Source: Enterocloster aldenensis (lineage in GTDB: Bacteria; Bacillota; Clostridia; Lachnospirales; Lachnospiraceae). From it: DNA of 64,000 nt. The stretch lies in contig NZ_QVEX01000004.1 in the NCBI RefSeq assembly GCF_003434055.1, positions 124,001 through 188,000 on the forward strand. Direction: 5' to 3'. The position numbers and the translations under genes are program-made. Below the pieces are notes generated by a model. That model saw nothing but the letters and a program-made list of their open reading frames with translations. It searched no databases and had not been told where the DNA came from. This document shows positions 42,092-51,185 of the stretch, one piece after another. Position 1 is the stretch's first letter. Each line of letters starts with the position of its first letter.

Positions 42092-43315
42092 ATGTCAAGA
42101 TTTGATCATTATTTTCAGATGAATGTGGATGATGTTATCGAATATACGCTGGAGAAGGCAGGGGAGATTCCCTGGGACCGGGATTCCATGGAAGCGGTTG
42201 TCCCGCCATCCCATGGCAACTTAAATTATGTGTACCGGGTCTGGGACGGTAAAGGCCATTCCATCTATATCAAGCAGGCAGGGACCGAGGCCAGGATTTC
42301 AAAGGATATGAAGCCCTCCAGGGACCGCAACCGCCTGGAATCCGAAATCCTTATGCTGGAGGACCGGTTCGCGCCCGGCATGGTGCCACATGTGTACTTT
42401 TTTGACACCGTCATGTGCGCCTGCGGAATGGAGGACTGTTCGGACTATGCGGTCATGCGGGATGCCATGCTGAGACATGAGACCTTCCCCGGGTTTGCGG
42501 ACGATGTTTCCACCTTCATGGTAAACACGCTGCTGCTGAGCAGCGACATTGTCATGGACCACAAAGACAAAAAAGAACTGGTTAGAAAGTTTATTTCACC
42601 GGACCTCTGCGATATTACGGAAAAACTGGTTCTCATGGAGCCCTACAATGACTTGAATAAACGGAATAATGTTTATGGGCCCAACGAGGATTTCGTGAAA
42701 AGGGAGCTTTATGATGACCAGGCCCTTCATCTGGAAGTGGCAAAGCTTAAATTCCGCTTCATGACTGATGCCCAGGCCCTTCTGCAGGGGGATCTCCACA
42801 CGGGATCCATTTTCATCCGCCAGGATGCGACCAAGATATTTGATTCGGAATTCGGCACTTATGCGCCCATGGGTTATGACACGGGCAATGTGATTGCAAA
42901 CCTTATTTTTGCATATGACAATGGCCTTTCCACGGATGACGGAATGTTCTGCGGCTGGGTTTTAAAGACCATTGAGGAGACTGTGGATCTTTTTATTGAA
43001 AAGTTCGGCAAAAAGTATGATGAAGCGGTGACAGAGCCAATGGCCAAGGTGAAAGGATTCAAGGAGTGGTATTTTGACGGCATACTCCGGGATACCGCTG
43101 GTTATGCGGGGACCGAGCTGCACCGCAGGACAGTGGGGATGGCCAATGTCGTGGATGTGACCACGATAAAGGATGAAAAAAAGCGCCTTCTTGCAGAACG
43201 GATTAACATCCTGGCAGGAAAAGACTATATCATGAACCAGGGGGCTTTTCGGTGCGGGGCCGATTATGTGGCAGCGGTGAAACGGGCAAAAGAAGAAGCG
43301 GAGAAAACGCTTTAA
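42092..43315 (+). CDS. mtnK: S-methyl-5-thioribose kinase (MtnK family)
   Basis: 407 residues, the family length. It has the choline-kinase-like fold with SHGNLNYVYRV (glycine-rich loop), YIKQAGTE (ATP Lys), the catalytic QGDLHTGSIF, and the metal Asp in IFDSEFGTYAPMGYDTGN, all typical of MtnK. It phosphorylates C1 of 5-methylthioribose; relatives (DrdK) act on 5-deoxyribose. It is encoded with an isomerase and aldolase that continue the route. GGGAGG precedes the ATG. Which of the two substrates is preferred cannot be decided from sequence. Confidence 0.92.
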   Translation: MSRFDHYFQMNVDDVIEYTLEKAGEIPWDRDSMEAVVPPSHGNLNYVYRVWDGKGHSIYIKQAGTEARISKDMKPSRDRNRLESEILMLEDRFAPGMVPHVYFFDTVMCACGMEDCSDYAVMRDAMLRHETFPGFADDVSTFMVNTLLLSSDIVMDHKDKKELVRKFISPDLCDITEKLVLMEPYNDLNKRNNVYGPNEDFVKRELYDDQALHLEVAKLKFRFMTDAQALLQGDLHTGSIFIRQDATKIFDSEFGTYAPMGYDTGNVIANLIFAYDNGLSTDDGMFCGWVLKTIEETVDLFIEKFGKKYDEAVTEPMAKVKGFKEWYFDGILRDTAGYAGTELHRRTVGMANVVDVTTIKDEKKRLLAERINILAGKDYIMNQGAFRCGADYVAAVKRAKEEAEKTL

Positions 43316-43366
43316 AATGGACAGGATCATACAGAACTGCTTTTAATATGAAGGAGGCATGGAAAC

Positions 43367-44467
43367 ATGACGGTTGAAGAATTTTTTGACAAAGTAATCA
43401 CGGTCCGCTTAAAAGAGGACAAAAGTGCGCTGGATATAATTGACCAGACCCTTCTGCCCGGGACCATAAAACGGATTCAGGTCAGCACAAAAGAGGAAAT
43501 CTGGGAAGCTATCAAGAAACTGAGGGTACGGGGGGCGCCTGCCATAGGGGCAGCGGCTGCCTATGGGATTGCATTGCTGGCCTCGGGAATCACTGCGGAC
43601 CGGTATGACATGTTTTACGCGGAGTTTAAGGAGCTAAAGGACTATCTGGCTTCCTCCAGGCCAACTGCGGTCAACCTGTTCTGGGCGCTGAACCGCATGG
43701 AGGGAACCGTGACCGATAATCAGGATAAGGATGTGGCTGAGATTAAAGCGCTTCTTTTCCAGGAAGCGGACGCTATCCGTGAGGAGGATATCCAGATCAG
43801 CCGCGGGATTGGCGGGATTGGTTTTGGGTTGTTGGAAGAACTTAAGCAGGAGGGGAAGGAGATTGGCATCATGACCCACTGCAATGCAGGCACGCTGGCC
43901 ACTGCAAAGTACGGCACTGCCACGGCGCCCATGTACATTGCCCTTGAGAAGGGGTGGCCGGGAACTGCCATGCATGTTTACTGTGATGAGACAAGGCCGC
44001 TGCTGCAAGGCGCCCGCCTTACATCCTTTGAACTGTATAACGCAGGAATCACAACAACCCTGCAGTGTGACAACATGGCGTCCATATTGATGCAGTCCGG
44101 AAAAATAGATATTATTTTCGTGGGCTGTGACCGTGTCGCTAAGAATGGAGACGCGGCTAATAAAATCGGAACCAGCGGAGTGGCAATCCTGGCAAAGTAC
44201 TACAAAATCCCCTTCTATGTGTGCGCGCCCACATCCACCATTGACATGGATACACCGACAGGAAAGGAAATACCCATCGAGATGCGTGATCCGGATGAGG
44301 TGACGCAGATGTGGTACAAAGAGCGTATGGCGCCCGAAGGCATCCATGTGTATAATCCGGCATTTGATGTGACGGACCATTCATTGATTACAGGCATCAT
44401 TACGGAAAAAGGGATGTGCCGTGCGCCCTTTGAAGAGGCGTTTAAGGCTCTGGGAGTCGGGAAGTGA
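43367..44467 (+). CDS. mtnA: S-methyl-5-thioribose-1-phosphate isomerase (MtnA family)
   Basis: 366 residues of the eIF2B-like fold. It has the N-terminal IKKLRVRGAPAIGAAAAYG, the catalytic Cys in THCNAGTLAT, ARLTSFELYNAGI, and the catalytic Asp in VGCDRVAKNGDAANKIGT. It isomerises the aldose 1-phosphate to the 1-phosphoketose (methylthioribulose or deoxyribulose 1-phosphate). AAGGAGG precedes the ATG. MtnB, MtnW/X, MtnD and other genes of the full methionine salvage route are absent here, replaced by an aldolase, which marks the DHAP-shunt version. Confidence 0.94.
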   Translation: MTVEEFFDKVITVRLKEDKSALDIIDQTLLPGTIKRIQVSTKEEIWEAIKKLRVRGAPAIGAAAAYGIALLASGITADRYDMFYAEFKELKDYLASSRPTAVNLFWALNRMEGTVTDNQDKDVAEIKALLFQEADAIREEDIQISRGIGGIGFGLLEELKQEGKEIGIMTHCNAGTLATAKYGTATAPMYIALEKGWPGTAMHVYCDETRPLLQGARLTSFELYNAGITTTLQCDNMASILMQSGKIDIIFVGCDRVAKNGDAANKIGTSGVAILAKYYKIPFYVCAPTSTIDMDTPTGKEIPIEMRDPDEVTQMWYKERMAPEGIHVYNPAFDVTDHSLITGIITEKGMCRAPFEEAFKALGVGK

Positions 44468-44480
44468 GGAGGAATCTATC

Positions 44481-45134
44481 ATGCTTGAGAGATTAAAAGA
44501 ACAGGTGGTTGCAGTGGCCAAGGAGGCGGACCGGCTTGGCATGTGCAGGCACAAGTCAGGCAACTTCAGTATATACGATCCGGAGACCGGGTATGTGGCA
44601 ATCACGCCCAGCGGTGTGTCCAGGGATGTGCTTGCAACAGGACATATCTGTGTCATGGATCTTTCCGGAAGGGTAATCCAGCGTCAGGTGGATTTGAAAC
44701 CATCCAGCGAGGCCATGATGCACCTGTATATCTATAAGGAGCGGAAGGACATCCGGGCCATTGTGCATACACATGCACGCTATTCTACTGCATTTGCAAT
44801 CATGAACAAACCAATTCCCCCCATTGTGTATGAAAGCGCATATCTGGGGAAAACAGGCATGGTTCCGGTAGCGCCCTATGCAAGGGCAGGAACCGTTGAA
44901 CTGGCGGTGAAGGTGGCGGAGGTCATGAAGGACAACGAAGTCTGCCTTATGGAAAGCCATGGCGCCATCGCTGCAGGCAGCAGCCTTGAGGACGCCTTCT
45001 TAAAGGCGCAGTATGTGGAGGAGATTGCGGAGATGTATTACATCACCCTTGCCAGCGCAGGTGGTGCCGAGCCCAAGGCACTGCCGCCGGAAGAACTCGA
45101 GAAATGGGCCTATCCAAAAGAAATACTTCTTTAA
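44481..45134 (+). CDS. Class II aldolase, fuculose-phosphate-aldolase family (DHAP-shunt type)
   Basis: 217 residues. Zinc and substrate residues of FucA are present: HKSGNFS, TPSGVSRD, KPSSEAMMH with the catalytic Glu, HTHARYST with two zinc His, and ESHGAI with the third. It should split 5-methylthioribulose 1-phosphate or 5-deoxyribulose 1-phosphate into DHAP and methylthioacetaldehyde or acetaldehyde, as shown for Ald2 and DrdA in other bacteria. The start ATG 44481 is 13 bases after the mtnA stop, with GAGGAGG between; the longer frame from 44421 overlaps mtnA. Not to be confused with MtnB dehydratase, a relative of the same fold. Confidence 0.88.
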   Translation: MLERLKEQVVAVAKEADRLGMCRHKSGNFSIYDPETGYVAITPSGVSRDVLATGHICVMDLSGRVIQRQVDLKPSSEAMMHLYIYKERKDIRAIVHTHARYSTAFAIMNKPIPPIVYESAYLGKTGMVPVAPYARAGTVELAVKVAEVMKDNEVCLMESHGAIAAGSSLEDAFLKAQYVEEIAEMYYITLASAGGAEPKALPPEELEKWAYPKEILL

Positions 45135-45144
45135 GGAGGACGCT

Positions 45145-46140
45145 ATGAAAAAGATCATCAATGCCCCGGAGCAGTACACGGATGATATGCTGAGGGGGAT
45201 TTATGCAGCATACCCTGATATGGTCAGATATGCTGGAAATGATTTGCGCTGCTATTGTACGGCACGTAAGAAACAGGGGAAGGTGGCAATCATTACAGGA
45301 GGAGGAACCGGGCATCTGCCCCTGTTCCTTGGTTATGTGGGTGAGAACCTGCTGGATGGATGCGGCGTGGGAGGCGTGTTCCAATCCCCCGGCGCGGAGC
45401 AGATATATAATGTGGCAAAACAGGTGGAGGCAGGAGCTGGTATCCTGTTCCTTTATGGGAACTATACCGGGGATATCATGAATTTTGACATGGCAGCCGA
45501 ACTGCTGGAAATGGATGGCATTGAGACTGCAGGTATTGTGGGGGCGGATGATGTGCTGTCCGGCCCGGATGGAGCGGTGCGCCGGGGCGTGGCCGGGATT
45601 TTCTTTATGTATAAATGCGCCGGTGCCATGGCTGCACGGATGGGAACCCTTGAAGAAGTGCTGGAAGCAGCGAAAAAAGCAAAAGACAATACAAGGACCG
45701 TTGGTTTTGCCCTGACTCCCTGTGTGATTCCGGAAATCGGCCATCCCAATTTTACGCTGGCAGAAGACGAGATGGCATTTGGGATGGGCATCCATGGGGA
45801 GCCGGGGATATGGAACGGGCCTGTGAAGACTGCGGATGAACTGGCCGGCGAGTCATTGGACGAAATCTTAAATGACATGCCTTTGGGCGCAGGCCAGGAA
45901 GTCTGTGTGCTGATAAACGGACTTGGTGCAACCAGCCAGGAGGAACTGTATATCCTGTCAGGAAGCGTACACAAGCTCCTGAAGGACAAAGGGATAACAA
46001 TCTATCGGACTTTTGTGGGCGAATACGCTACCAGCATGGAGATGGCCGGGGCATCCATTTCCATCTGCCGAATGGCGGATGAAGAGATGAAACAATGGAT
46101 GGATATGCCTGTGCACACCCCCTTTTATATCCAGGTATGA
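45145..46140 (+). CDS. dhaK: Dihydroxyacetone kinase subunit DhaK
   Basis: 331 residues. TGGGTGHLPLFLGYVG (phosphate loop), GNYTGDIMNF and the substrate-binding His in GMGIHGEPGIW mark DhaK, which holds dihydroxyacetone covalently through that His. Phosphoryl transfer needs DhaL, encoded 28 bases downstream. The start ATG 45145 has AAGGAGG upstream. In most operons DhaM, a PTS-type phosphate donor, is third; none is present here. Related DhaK/DhaL pairs also phosphorylate erythrulose, so the substrate may not be plain dihydroxyacetone. Confidence 0.92.
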   Translation: MKKIINAPEQYTDDMLRGIYAAYPDMVRYAGNDLRCYCTARKKQGKVAIITGGGTGHLPLFLGYVGENLLDGCGVGGVFQSPGAEQIYNVAKQVEAGAGILFLYGNYTGDIMNFDMAAELLEMDGIETAGIVGADDVLSGPDGAVRRGVAGIFFMYKCAGAMAARMGTLEEVLEAAKKAKDNTRTVGFALTPCVIPEIGHPNFTLAEDEMAFGMGIHGEPGIWNGPVKTADELAGESLDEILNDMPLGAGQEVCVLINGLGATSQEELYILSGSVHKLLKDKGITIYRTFVGEYATSMEMAGASISICRMADEEMKQWMDMPVHTPFYIQV

Positions 46141-46168
46141 CGGTTCCGGTTCATGAAGGAGGGAAAGG

Positions 46169-46825
46169 ATGGATTGTATGAAATATCATGAACTCCCCGC
46201 ATTCTTCCAAGGTGCGGCAGACATCTTTGCAGAGAAAAAAGAGGAACTCTGTGAAATGGATGCCAATATGGGGGACGGCGATCTGGGCCTGACAATGGAA
46301 AAAGGTTTTGGGGCCCTGCCGCAGTTAATACGTGAAAATGGGGAGGAAGGAAATATTGGAAAGACATTGATGAAGGCAGGCATGAAAATGTCCGGCCTCG
46401 TCCCATCCACCATGGGCACGCTGATGGCCAGCGGAATCATGGAGGGCGGCAGGGCCCTTGGGGGCAGGGAGGAGATAGGTGCAGAAGGGCTTTCGGAATT
46501 CCTGGACGGATTTGTCAGGGGGATTGAACGCCGCGGCAAATGCCGGCCAGGCGACAGGACCCTTCTGGACGCCATGGATGCGGCTGCTAAGAATGCACGG
46601 CAGGCCAGCGGGGATGGGGCAGATATGGCCGGGGTAATCCATGCAGCGGTGGAAGGCGCAAGGGCCGGTGTGGCAGCCACCAAAGATATGCTGCCAAGGT
46701 TTGGGAAGGCAGCGGTATTCTCGGCCAGGGCCATTGGGGTCCCGGACCAGGGGGCGGTGGCAGGACAATATTTATTAGAAGGATTGGAGCGGTATTTCCG
46801 GACAAGACCAGATATGAAAGCGTGA
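46169..46825 (+). CDS. dhaL: Dihydroxyacetone kinase subunit DhaL
   Basis: 218 residues, the normal size. The nucleotide/magnesium site has three conserved Asp in MDANMGDGDLGLTM (His of the usual GDGDHG is Leu), then PSTMGTLM, RPGDRTLLDAM, and the C-terminal VPDQGAVAGQYLL in place of the common DPGA. It binds ADP/ATP and passes phosphate to the substrate held by DhaK. Without DhaM nearby it either uses a DhaM encoded elsewhere or exchanges ATP directly. AAGGAGG lies 6 bases before ATG 46169. It is the last gene of the operon. Confidence 0.9.
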   Translation: MDCMKYHELPAFFQGAADIFAEKKEELCEMDANMGDGDLGLTMEKGFGALPQLIRENGEEGNIGKTLMKAGMKMSGLVPSTMGTLMASGIMEGGRALGGREEIGAEGLSEFLDGFVRGIERRGKCRPGDRTLLDAMDAAAKNARQASGDGADMAGVIHAAVEGARAGVAATKDMLPRFGKAAVFSARAIGVPDQGAVAGQYLLEGLERYFRTRPDMKA

Positions 46826-46843
46826 CTGAATCAAGATACAATG

Positions 46844-46890
46844 AAAGCACCCTCAGGAATATTGAGATGACACCTCCTGAGGGTGCTTTT
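46844..46890. terminator. Bidirectional terminator after dhaL
   Basis: AAAGCACCCTCAGGA (46844-46858) and TCCTGAGGGTGCTTTT (46875-46890) form a near-perfect stem of about 15 bp with a 16-base loop. The T run on the right serves the dha operon, and the A run on the left serves the convergent antiporter gene. Confidence 0.85.
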
Positions 46891-46934
46891 ATTGTATGGA
46901 TGAGGGGAATCATGGTGAAGAATACCCATGCCGC

Positions 46935-48263
46935 CTAAACAACCGCATGCCGGGCCTGGGCCGATACCATTTCGTCTGCCTGGCCCTTGCTGCTTTCCCC
47001 GGCTTCCTTCCCTGTATCCGCCGCCAGTTTTTCCGCTGCTTTTTCCGCCGGTTTCCCCGCTGCCTTGCCCTTGGCCGGTATGCTTCCCGACAGCTTAATC
47101 GCTGCCTTGGAACAGGCCGGGCCTACCATCTCATAGAGCAGGCCGCTGGACAGGATGATGGTGGACAGCATGAGCCCGCTTTCCGTGGGCAGCATGCGCT
47201 GGCCAAGGACGGCCAGACCAATGGAAACGCCTGCCTGGGGAATCAGGGCCAGGCCGAAGTAACGGCGGATTTCCGGCGATGCGTGGATGACGGCGGCGCC
47301 TATGCTGGAGCCTGCGTATTTGCCTGCAATCCGAATCAGGAAATAGATGACCCCGATAAGGCCGGCCGCAGCCAGGCTGGGTATGGCCAGACGCATGCCG
47401 GAAAGCACGAAGAACATGACCAGCAGGGGCGGTGTAAACTGGTTCAGCTGCTTAAACAGATGTTTGTTGCCGCTGGCATTGACATAAGCCGTGCCGGAGG
47501 CCATGCAGGCCAGAAGGGGCGACACGTTCATGGAAGTGCATATGCCGGCCACGCCCATGATGGTGACACAGGCCAGCACAAGGCTGTGGTCCTTGCTGCG
47601 CCTTTTGTGGATGAGCCTGCTGAGCACGACTCCGGATACCGCGCCAATGGCAAGGGCGGCCACATTGAACAGCACAGGCAATGCAATCTGTGACACCGTG
47701 ACAGAACCGGTCCCTGAACTGGCCTGGACAAAGGCGGCGGAGACGCTGAAAGCCACCAGGGCCACTGCGTCGTCCAGGGCCACCACCTGAAGGATGGTAT
47801 CGATGAACGGCCCCTTTGCCTTGTATTGGCGGATGGTCATGATGGTGGAGGCCGGAGCGGTGGCGCAGCCAATGGCCCCAAGGAGCAGGCTGAAGGACAG
47901 GGACAGGCCTAACAGCAGCATGGCGGTGGTGATGAACACGCCAGCTGTAAGGGATTCAAACAGGGTCAGTATGACCATGTTCTTTCCATTGGCCTTCAGG
48001 GATGAGAGCCTGAAGTATTTGCCTACTCCAAAGGCGATGAAAGCCAGGGCCAGATCCGTGACAAAATCCATCTGGTTAATATATTCAGAAGGAACCAGAT
48101 TCAGGCACCATGGCCCGATGATGACTCCTGCGATAATATAACCCGTAACGTTGGGCAGATGAAGCCTCTTTGTGATGCGTGTAAGCAGAAAGCCGGATGC
48201 CAGCATGATTGCGATACTGAGTATGATTCCTGCTGCTCCCAGATTTGTTATAAACAGTGCCAT
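46935..48263 (-). CDS. Cation:proton antiporter, CPA2/Kef-type
   Basis: 442 residues with about 12 membrane helices (Na_H_Exchanger fold). Recognisable family segments are LPNVTGYIIAGVIIGP, LALAFIAFGVGKYF, GATASAP-like GCATAPASTIM, LDDAVALVAFSVSAA (the DD pair of the ion site) and ALIPQAGVSIGLAVLG. The C-terminal 45 residues are a Lys/Ala/Glu-rich hydrophilic tail without a TrkA-N domain. The start at 48263 (MALFITNLG) has AAAGGAG upstream; the longer frame from 48293 includes the ribosome site itself. It is divergent from a LysR gene that probably regulates it. Confidence 0.85.
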   Translation of the reverse strand: MALFITNLGAAGIILSIAIMLASGFLLTRITKRLHLPNVTGYIIAGVIIGPWCLNLVPSEYINQMDFVTDLALAFIAFGVGKYFRLSSLKANGKNMVILTLFESLTAGVFITTAMLLLGLSLSFSLLLGAIGCATAPASTIMTIRQYKAKGPFIDTILQVVALDDAVALVAFSVSAAFVQASSGTGSVTVSQIALPVLFNVAALAIGAVSGVVLSRLIHKRRSKDHSLVLACVTIMGVAGICTSMNVSPLLACMASGTAYVNASGNKHLFKQLNQFTPPLLVMFFVLSGMRLAIPSLAAAGLIGVIYFLIRIAGKYAGSSIGAAVIHASPEIRRYFGLALIPQAGVSIGLAVLGQRMLPTESGLMLSTIILSSGLLYEMVGPACSKAAIKLSGSIPAKGKAAGKPAEKAAEKLAADTGKEAGESSKGQADEMVSAQARHAVV

Positions 48264-48335
48264 ATGGAACACTCCTTTCTGCGGACAGGGCATAAGGATT
48301 ACCCTGTTCCTTTTTGTTTTGCTTGATTATAGTAG

Positions 48336-48357
48336 CATTTGGTGATAAAATCAAATG
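48336..48357. promoter_or_regulatory. Candidate LysR-type operator
   Basis: CATTTG (48336-48341) and CAAATG (48352-48357) form a perfect inverted repeat with a 10-base spacer. It sits midway between the divergent antiporter and LysR genes, the usual place for a LysR binding site with T-N11-A symmetry. Confidence 0.5.
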
Positions 48358-48410
48358 ATATTAATTAACCGGTATATAAAATTTATTTATATTATGAAGG
48401 AGATGGTATT

Positions 48411-49304
48411 GTGTTCGATGCAAAGGTGAAAACCCTGCTGTCCGTCATCGAGACAGGCAGCTATACAAAAGCAGCAGAAAAGCTGAATCTGACCCAGCCC
48501 GCGGTAAGCCACCAGATACGGATGCTGGAGAATGAATTCGACATAAAAATCTTTTATAGGGATAAAAACAAGCTGAAACTGACGCCCCAGGGCAAGATCC
48601 TGGTGCAGTATGCCCGCAGGGCCGCAGCTGTGTACACCAATGCATGCCAGGCCATTGAGGACAGCAAATCAGAGACCAGGCACCTGAATGTGGGGATTAC
48701 CCCCACGGCAGGGGAGACCATCATCCCCCAGGTACTGGCCACGCTCTGTAATGAAAACCCGGGCATACATATAAATATCGGTGTGAATACCATTCAAAAA
48801 ATTTATACCCGGCTCAAGGCGTATGAGCTTGATTTTGCCGTGGTGGAAGGTGCTGTGCCGGATGCCGCACTGGTGACCACCACCCTGGACACGGATTATC
48901 TGTGCCTGGCCGTGTCCCCTATCCACAGGCTGGCCAGGGCCAAGACTGTCTCCATCCGTGAAATCCGCCATGAGAAGCTGATTTTAAGAAGCCAGAGCGC
49001 GGGTACCAGACAGCTGTTTGAAAAGCATCTTGGGGCCAGGAACCTGAGCCTCTCTGAATTTAATGTTATGATGGAGCTGGATAATGTGTCCATGATCAAG
49101 GAGCTGGTCAGCATGGACTTAGGGATAACAATCATCGCAAAAAGCGCGTGCCGGGAAGAGCTGGCAAGCGGCCGGCTGTCCATCATCCCCATTGAGAACT
49201 CTACCATGGTCCGGCAGATTGATATGGTTTACCAGAAGGATTTCATCCATCCGGAGCTGATAGAGAACATACGCAGGATATATGAAGAACTGAAGGCAAA
49301 ATAG
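48411..49304 (+). CDS. LysR-family transcriptional regulator
   Basis: 297 residues. The N-terminal winged HTH is TLLSVIETGSYTKAAEKLNLTQPAVSHQIRMLE, followed by a LysR substrate domain (LNVGITPTAGETIIPQVLATL, then LDFAVVEGAVPD and a C-terminal YQKDFIHPEL). The start codon is GTG at 48411, fixed by AAGGAG 8 bases upstream and by the HTH beginning at residue 5. It is divergent from the antiporter, with a palindrome between them. The effector is unknown. Confidence 0.92.
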   Translation: MFDAKVKTLLSVIETGSYTKAAEKLNLTQPAVSHQIRMLENEFDIKIFYRDKNKLKLTPQGKILVQYARRAAAVYTNACQAIEDSKSETRHLNVGITPTAGETIIPQVLATLCNENPGIHINIGVNTIQKIYTRLKAYELDFAVVEGAVPDAALVTTTLDTDYLCLAVSPIHRLARAKTVSIREIRHEKLILRSQSAGTRQLFEKHLGARNLSLSEFNVMMELDNVSMIKELVSMDLGITIIAKSACREELASGRLSIIPIENSTMVRQIDMVYQKDFIHPELIENIRRIYEELKAK

Positions 49305-49383
49305 CCCTTCCATTTTTATGGGAAATAGGATAGAATGGATGATAGTGATTTGCTGAAAATGAGTTAACAGGAGTAATGGAACC

Positions 49384-51159
49384 GTGAGTGGGAAAAAAGG
49401 CATGAGGACAGGAAAACTGCTTAGGAGTTTCCTTCCCTATTATGGAAAGTATAAAAAGATATTGATATTTGACCTGGTGTGCGCGGCATTGACCACATTG
49501 GGGGAGCTGGTGCTGCCCTTGATGCTGCGCTATATCACCAACCAGGGAATGCAGGACCTGACGGCCCTGACCGTGGGAATCGTGGTAAGGATAGGCGTGC
49601 TTTACCTGGTCCTGCGCATCATCGATTCCCTGGCAGCCTACTATATGGCTTATACCGGCCATGTGATGGGCGTTTATATTGAGACGGACATGCGTCAGGA
49701 TGCGTTTGAACATCTCCAGATGCTGTCGGACAGCTATTACAGCAATACAAAGGTGGGACAGATTATGTCCCGTATAACCAGCGATCTTTTTGATGTCACG
49801 GAATTCGCCCACCACTGTCCTGAGGAATTTTTTATCGCGGCCCTGAAGACAGTGGTTTCATTCGTCATCCTTTCCGGCATCAACCTGGAGCTTACCCTGT
49901 TGATTTTTGTGCTGATACCGGTTATGATCGTGTCCTGCACATGGTTCAACATGAAGGTGAAGGAGGCGTTCCGCAGGCAGCGCAACCAGATTGGCGAACT
50001 GAATGCCCAGATTGAGGATACCCTTCTCGGCAACCGGGTGGTCAGGGCTTTTGCCAATGAGCCTGTGGAGATTGAGAAGTTTGGAAAAGGCAATGAAGCC
50101 TTTATGAACATTAAGAAATATACCTACCGCTACATGGCTGCGTTCCAGATCACGACCAGATCCTTTGACGGACTGATGTATGTGGTTGTCATTGTGGCCG
50201 GAGGCATTTTCATGATACAGGGCAAGGTGGAGCCGGGAGACCTTGTGGCTTATACCATGTATGTGACCACCCTTCTGACCACCATCCGCAGGATTATTGA
50301 ATTTGCCGAGCAGTTTCAGAGAGGGATGACGGGAATTGAACGATTCCAGGAGATAATGGACGTTGTGCCGGATATCAGGGACAGGAAGGACGCCGGGAAC
50401 CTGGAAGGAATCAAAGGCGCCATTGCCTTTGACCATGTAAGCTTTGAGTATCCGGACGACCATGTGCCGGTTTTGGAAGACATCAACCTGCTTGTGAAGC
50501 CCGGGGAGCGCATTGCGCTTGTTGGGCCTTCGGGAGGCGGCAAGACAACGCTCTGTAACCTGCTGCCCAGGTTTTATGATGCCACCACGGGAAGCATTTC
50601 CATTGACGGACATGATATCCGTGGGGTAACCTTAAAAAGCCTGCGCTCCAACATCGGCGTGGTCCAGCAGGATGTATATCTGTTTTCAGGGTCTGTTTTT
50701 GAGAATATCAGTTATGGACGGCCCGGGGCAACCAGGCAGGAAGTGGTGGAAGCAGCCAGGCTGGCCGACGCCCATGAATTCATTTCGGAGCTTCAGGATG
50801 GATATGACACCTATGTGGGTGAGCGCGGCGTCAAACTGTCGGGAGGACAGAAGCAGCGCATCAGTATTGCCAGGGTTTTCCTTAAGAACCCGGCTATCCT
50901 GATTCTGGATGAAGCAACCTCTGCCCTTGACAATGAAAGCGAATACATGGTGTCCCGGTCCTTGGAGAAACTGGCCAAGGGCCGTACCACCATCACCATT
51001 GCGCACCGTCTTACCACCATACAGGGGGCTGACAGGATTCTTGTGCTGTCCGGCAGCAGGATTGTGGAAGAGGGGAACCATGAGGACCTTCTCGCCAGAA
51101 AGGGAATGTACTATCAGCTGTATACAACAGCCAACCGTTTGAACCAGGGAATTGCATAG
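49384..51159 (+). CDS. ABC exporter half-transporter (MsbA/LmrA-like, fused membrane and ATPase domains)
   Basis: 591 residues. The six-helix membrane domain covers about 20-315. The ATPase domain at about 340-580 has Walker A GPSGGGKTTL, Q loop VVQQDVYLF, signature KLSGGQKQR, Walker B ILILDEATSALD and His switch IAHRLTT. It should work as a homodimer since no partner is encoded. The start is GTG 49384 with AGGAG 10 bases upstream. Substrate cannot be told: lipids, drugs or peptides are all possible for this class. Confidence 0.92.
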   Translation: MSGKKGMRTGKLLRSFLPYYGKYKKILIFDLVCAALTTLGELVLPLMLRYITNQGMQDLTALTVGIVVRIGVLYLVLRIIDSLAAYYMAYTGHVMGVYIETDMRQDAFEHLQMLSDSYYSNTKVGQIMSRITSDLFDVTEFAHHCPEEFFIAALKTVVSFVILSGINLELTLLIFVLIPVMIVSCTWFNMKVKEAFRRQRNQIGELNAQIEDTLLGNRVVRAFANEPVEIEKFGKGNEAFMNIKKYTYRYMAAFQITTRSFDGLMYVVVIVAGGIFMIQGKVEPGDLVAYTMYVTTLLTTIRRIIEFAEQFQRGMTGIERFQEIMDVVPDIRDRKDAGNLEGIKGAIAFDHVSFEYPDDHVPVLEDINLLVKPGERIALVGPSGGGKTTLCNLLPRFYDATTGSISIDGHDIRGVTLKSLRSNIGVVQQDVYLFSGSVFENISYGRPGATRQEVVEAARLADAHEFISELQDGYDTYVGERGVKLSGGQKQRISIARVFLKNPAILILDEATSALDNESEYMVSRSLEKLAKGRTTITIAHRLTTIQGADRILVLSGSRIVEEGNHEDLLARKGMYYQLYTTANRLNQGIA

Positions 51160-51185
51160 AGGAGATTGTAAGGAGAATTCATTAT

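Noticed and set aside
42075..43366. SAM-type riboswitch before mtnK/mtnA
   Set aside because: The spacers are 17 and 51 bases with no room for an aptamer. Control is through the LacI-type operators.
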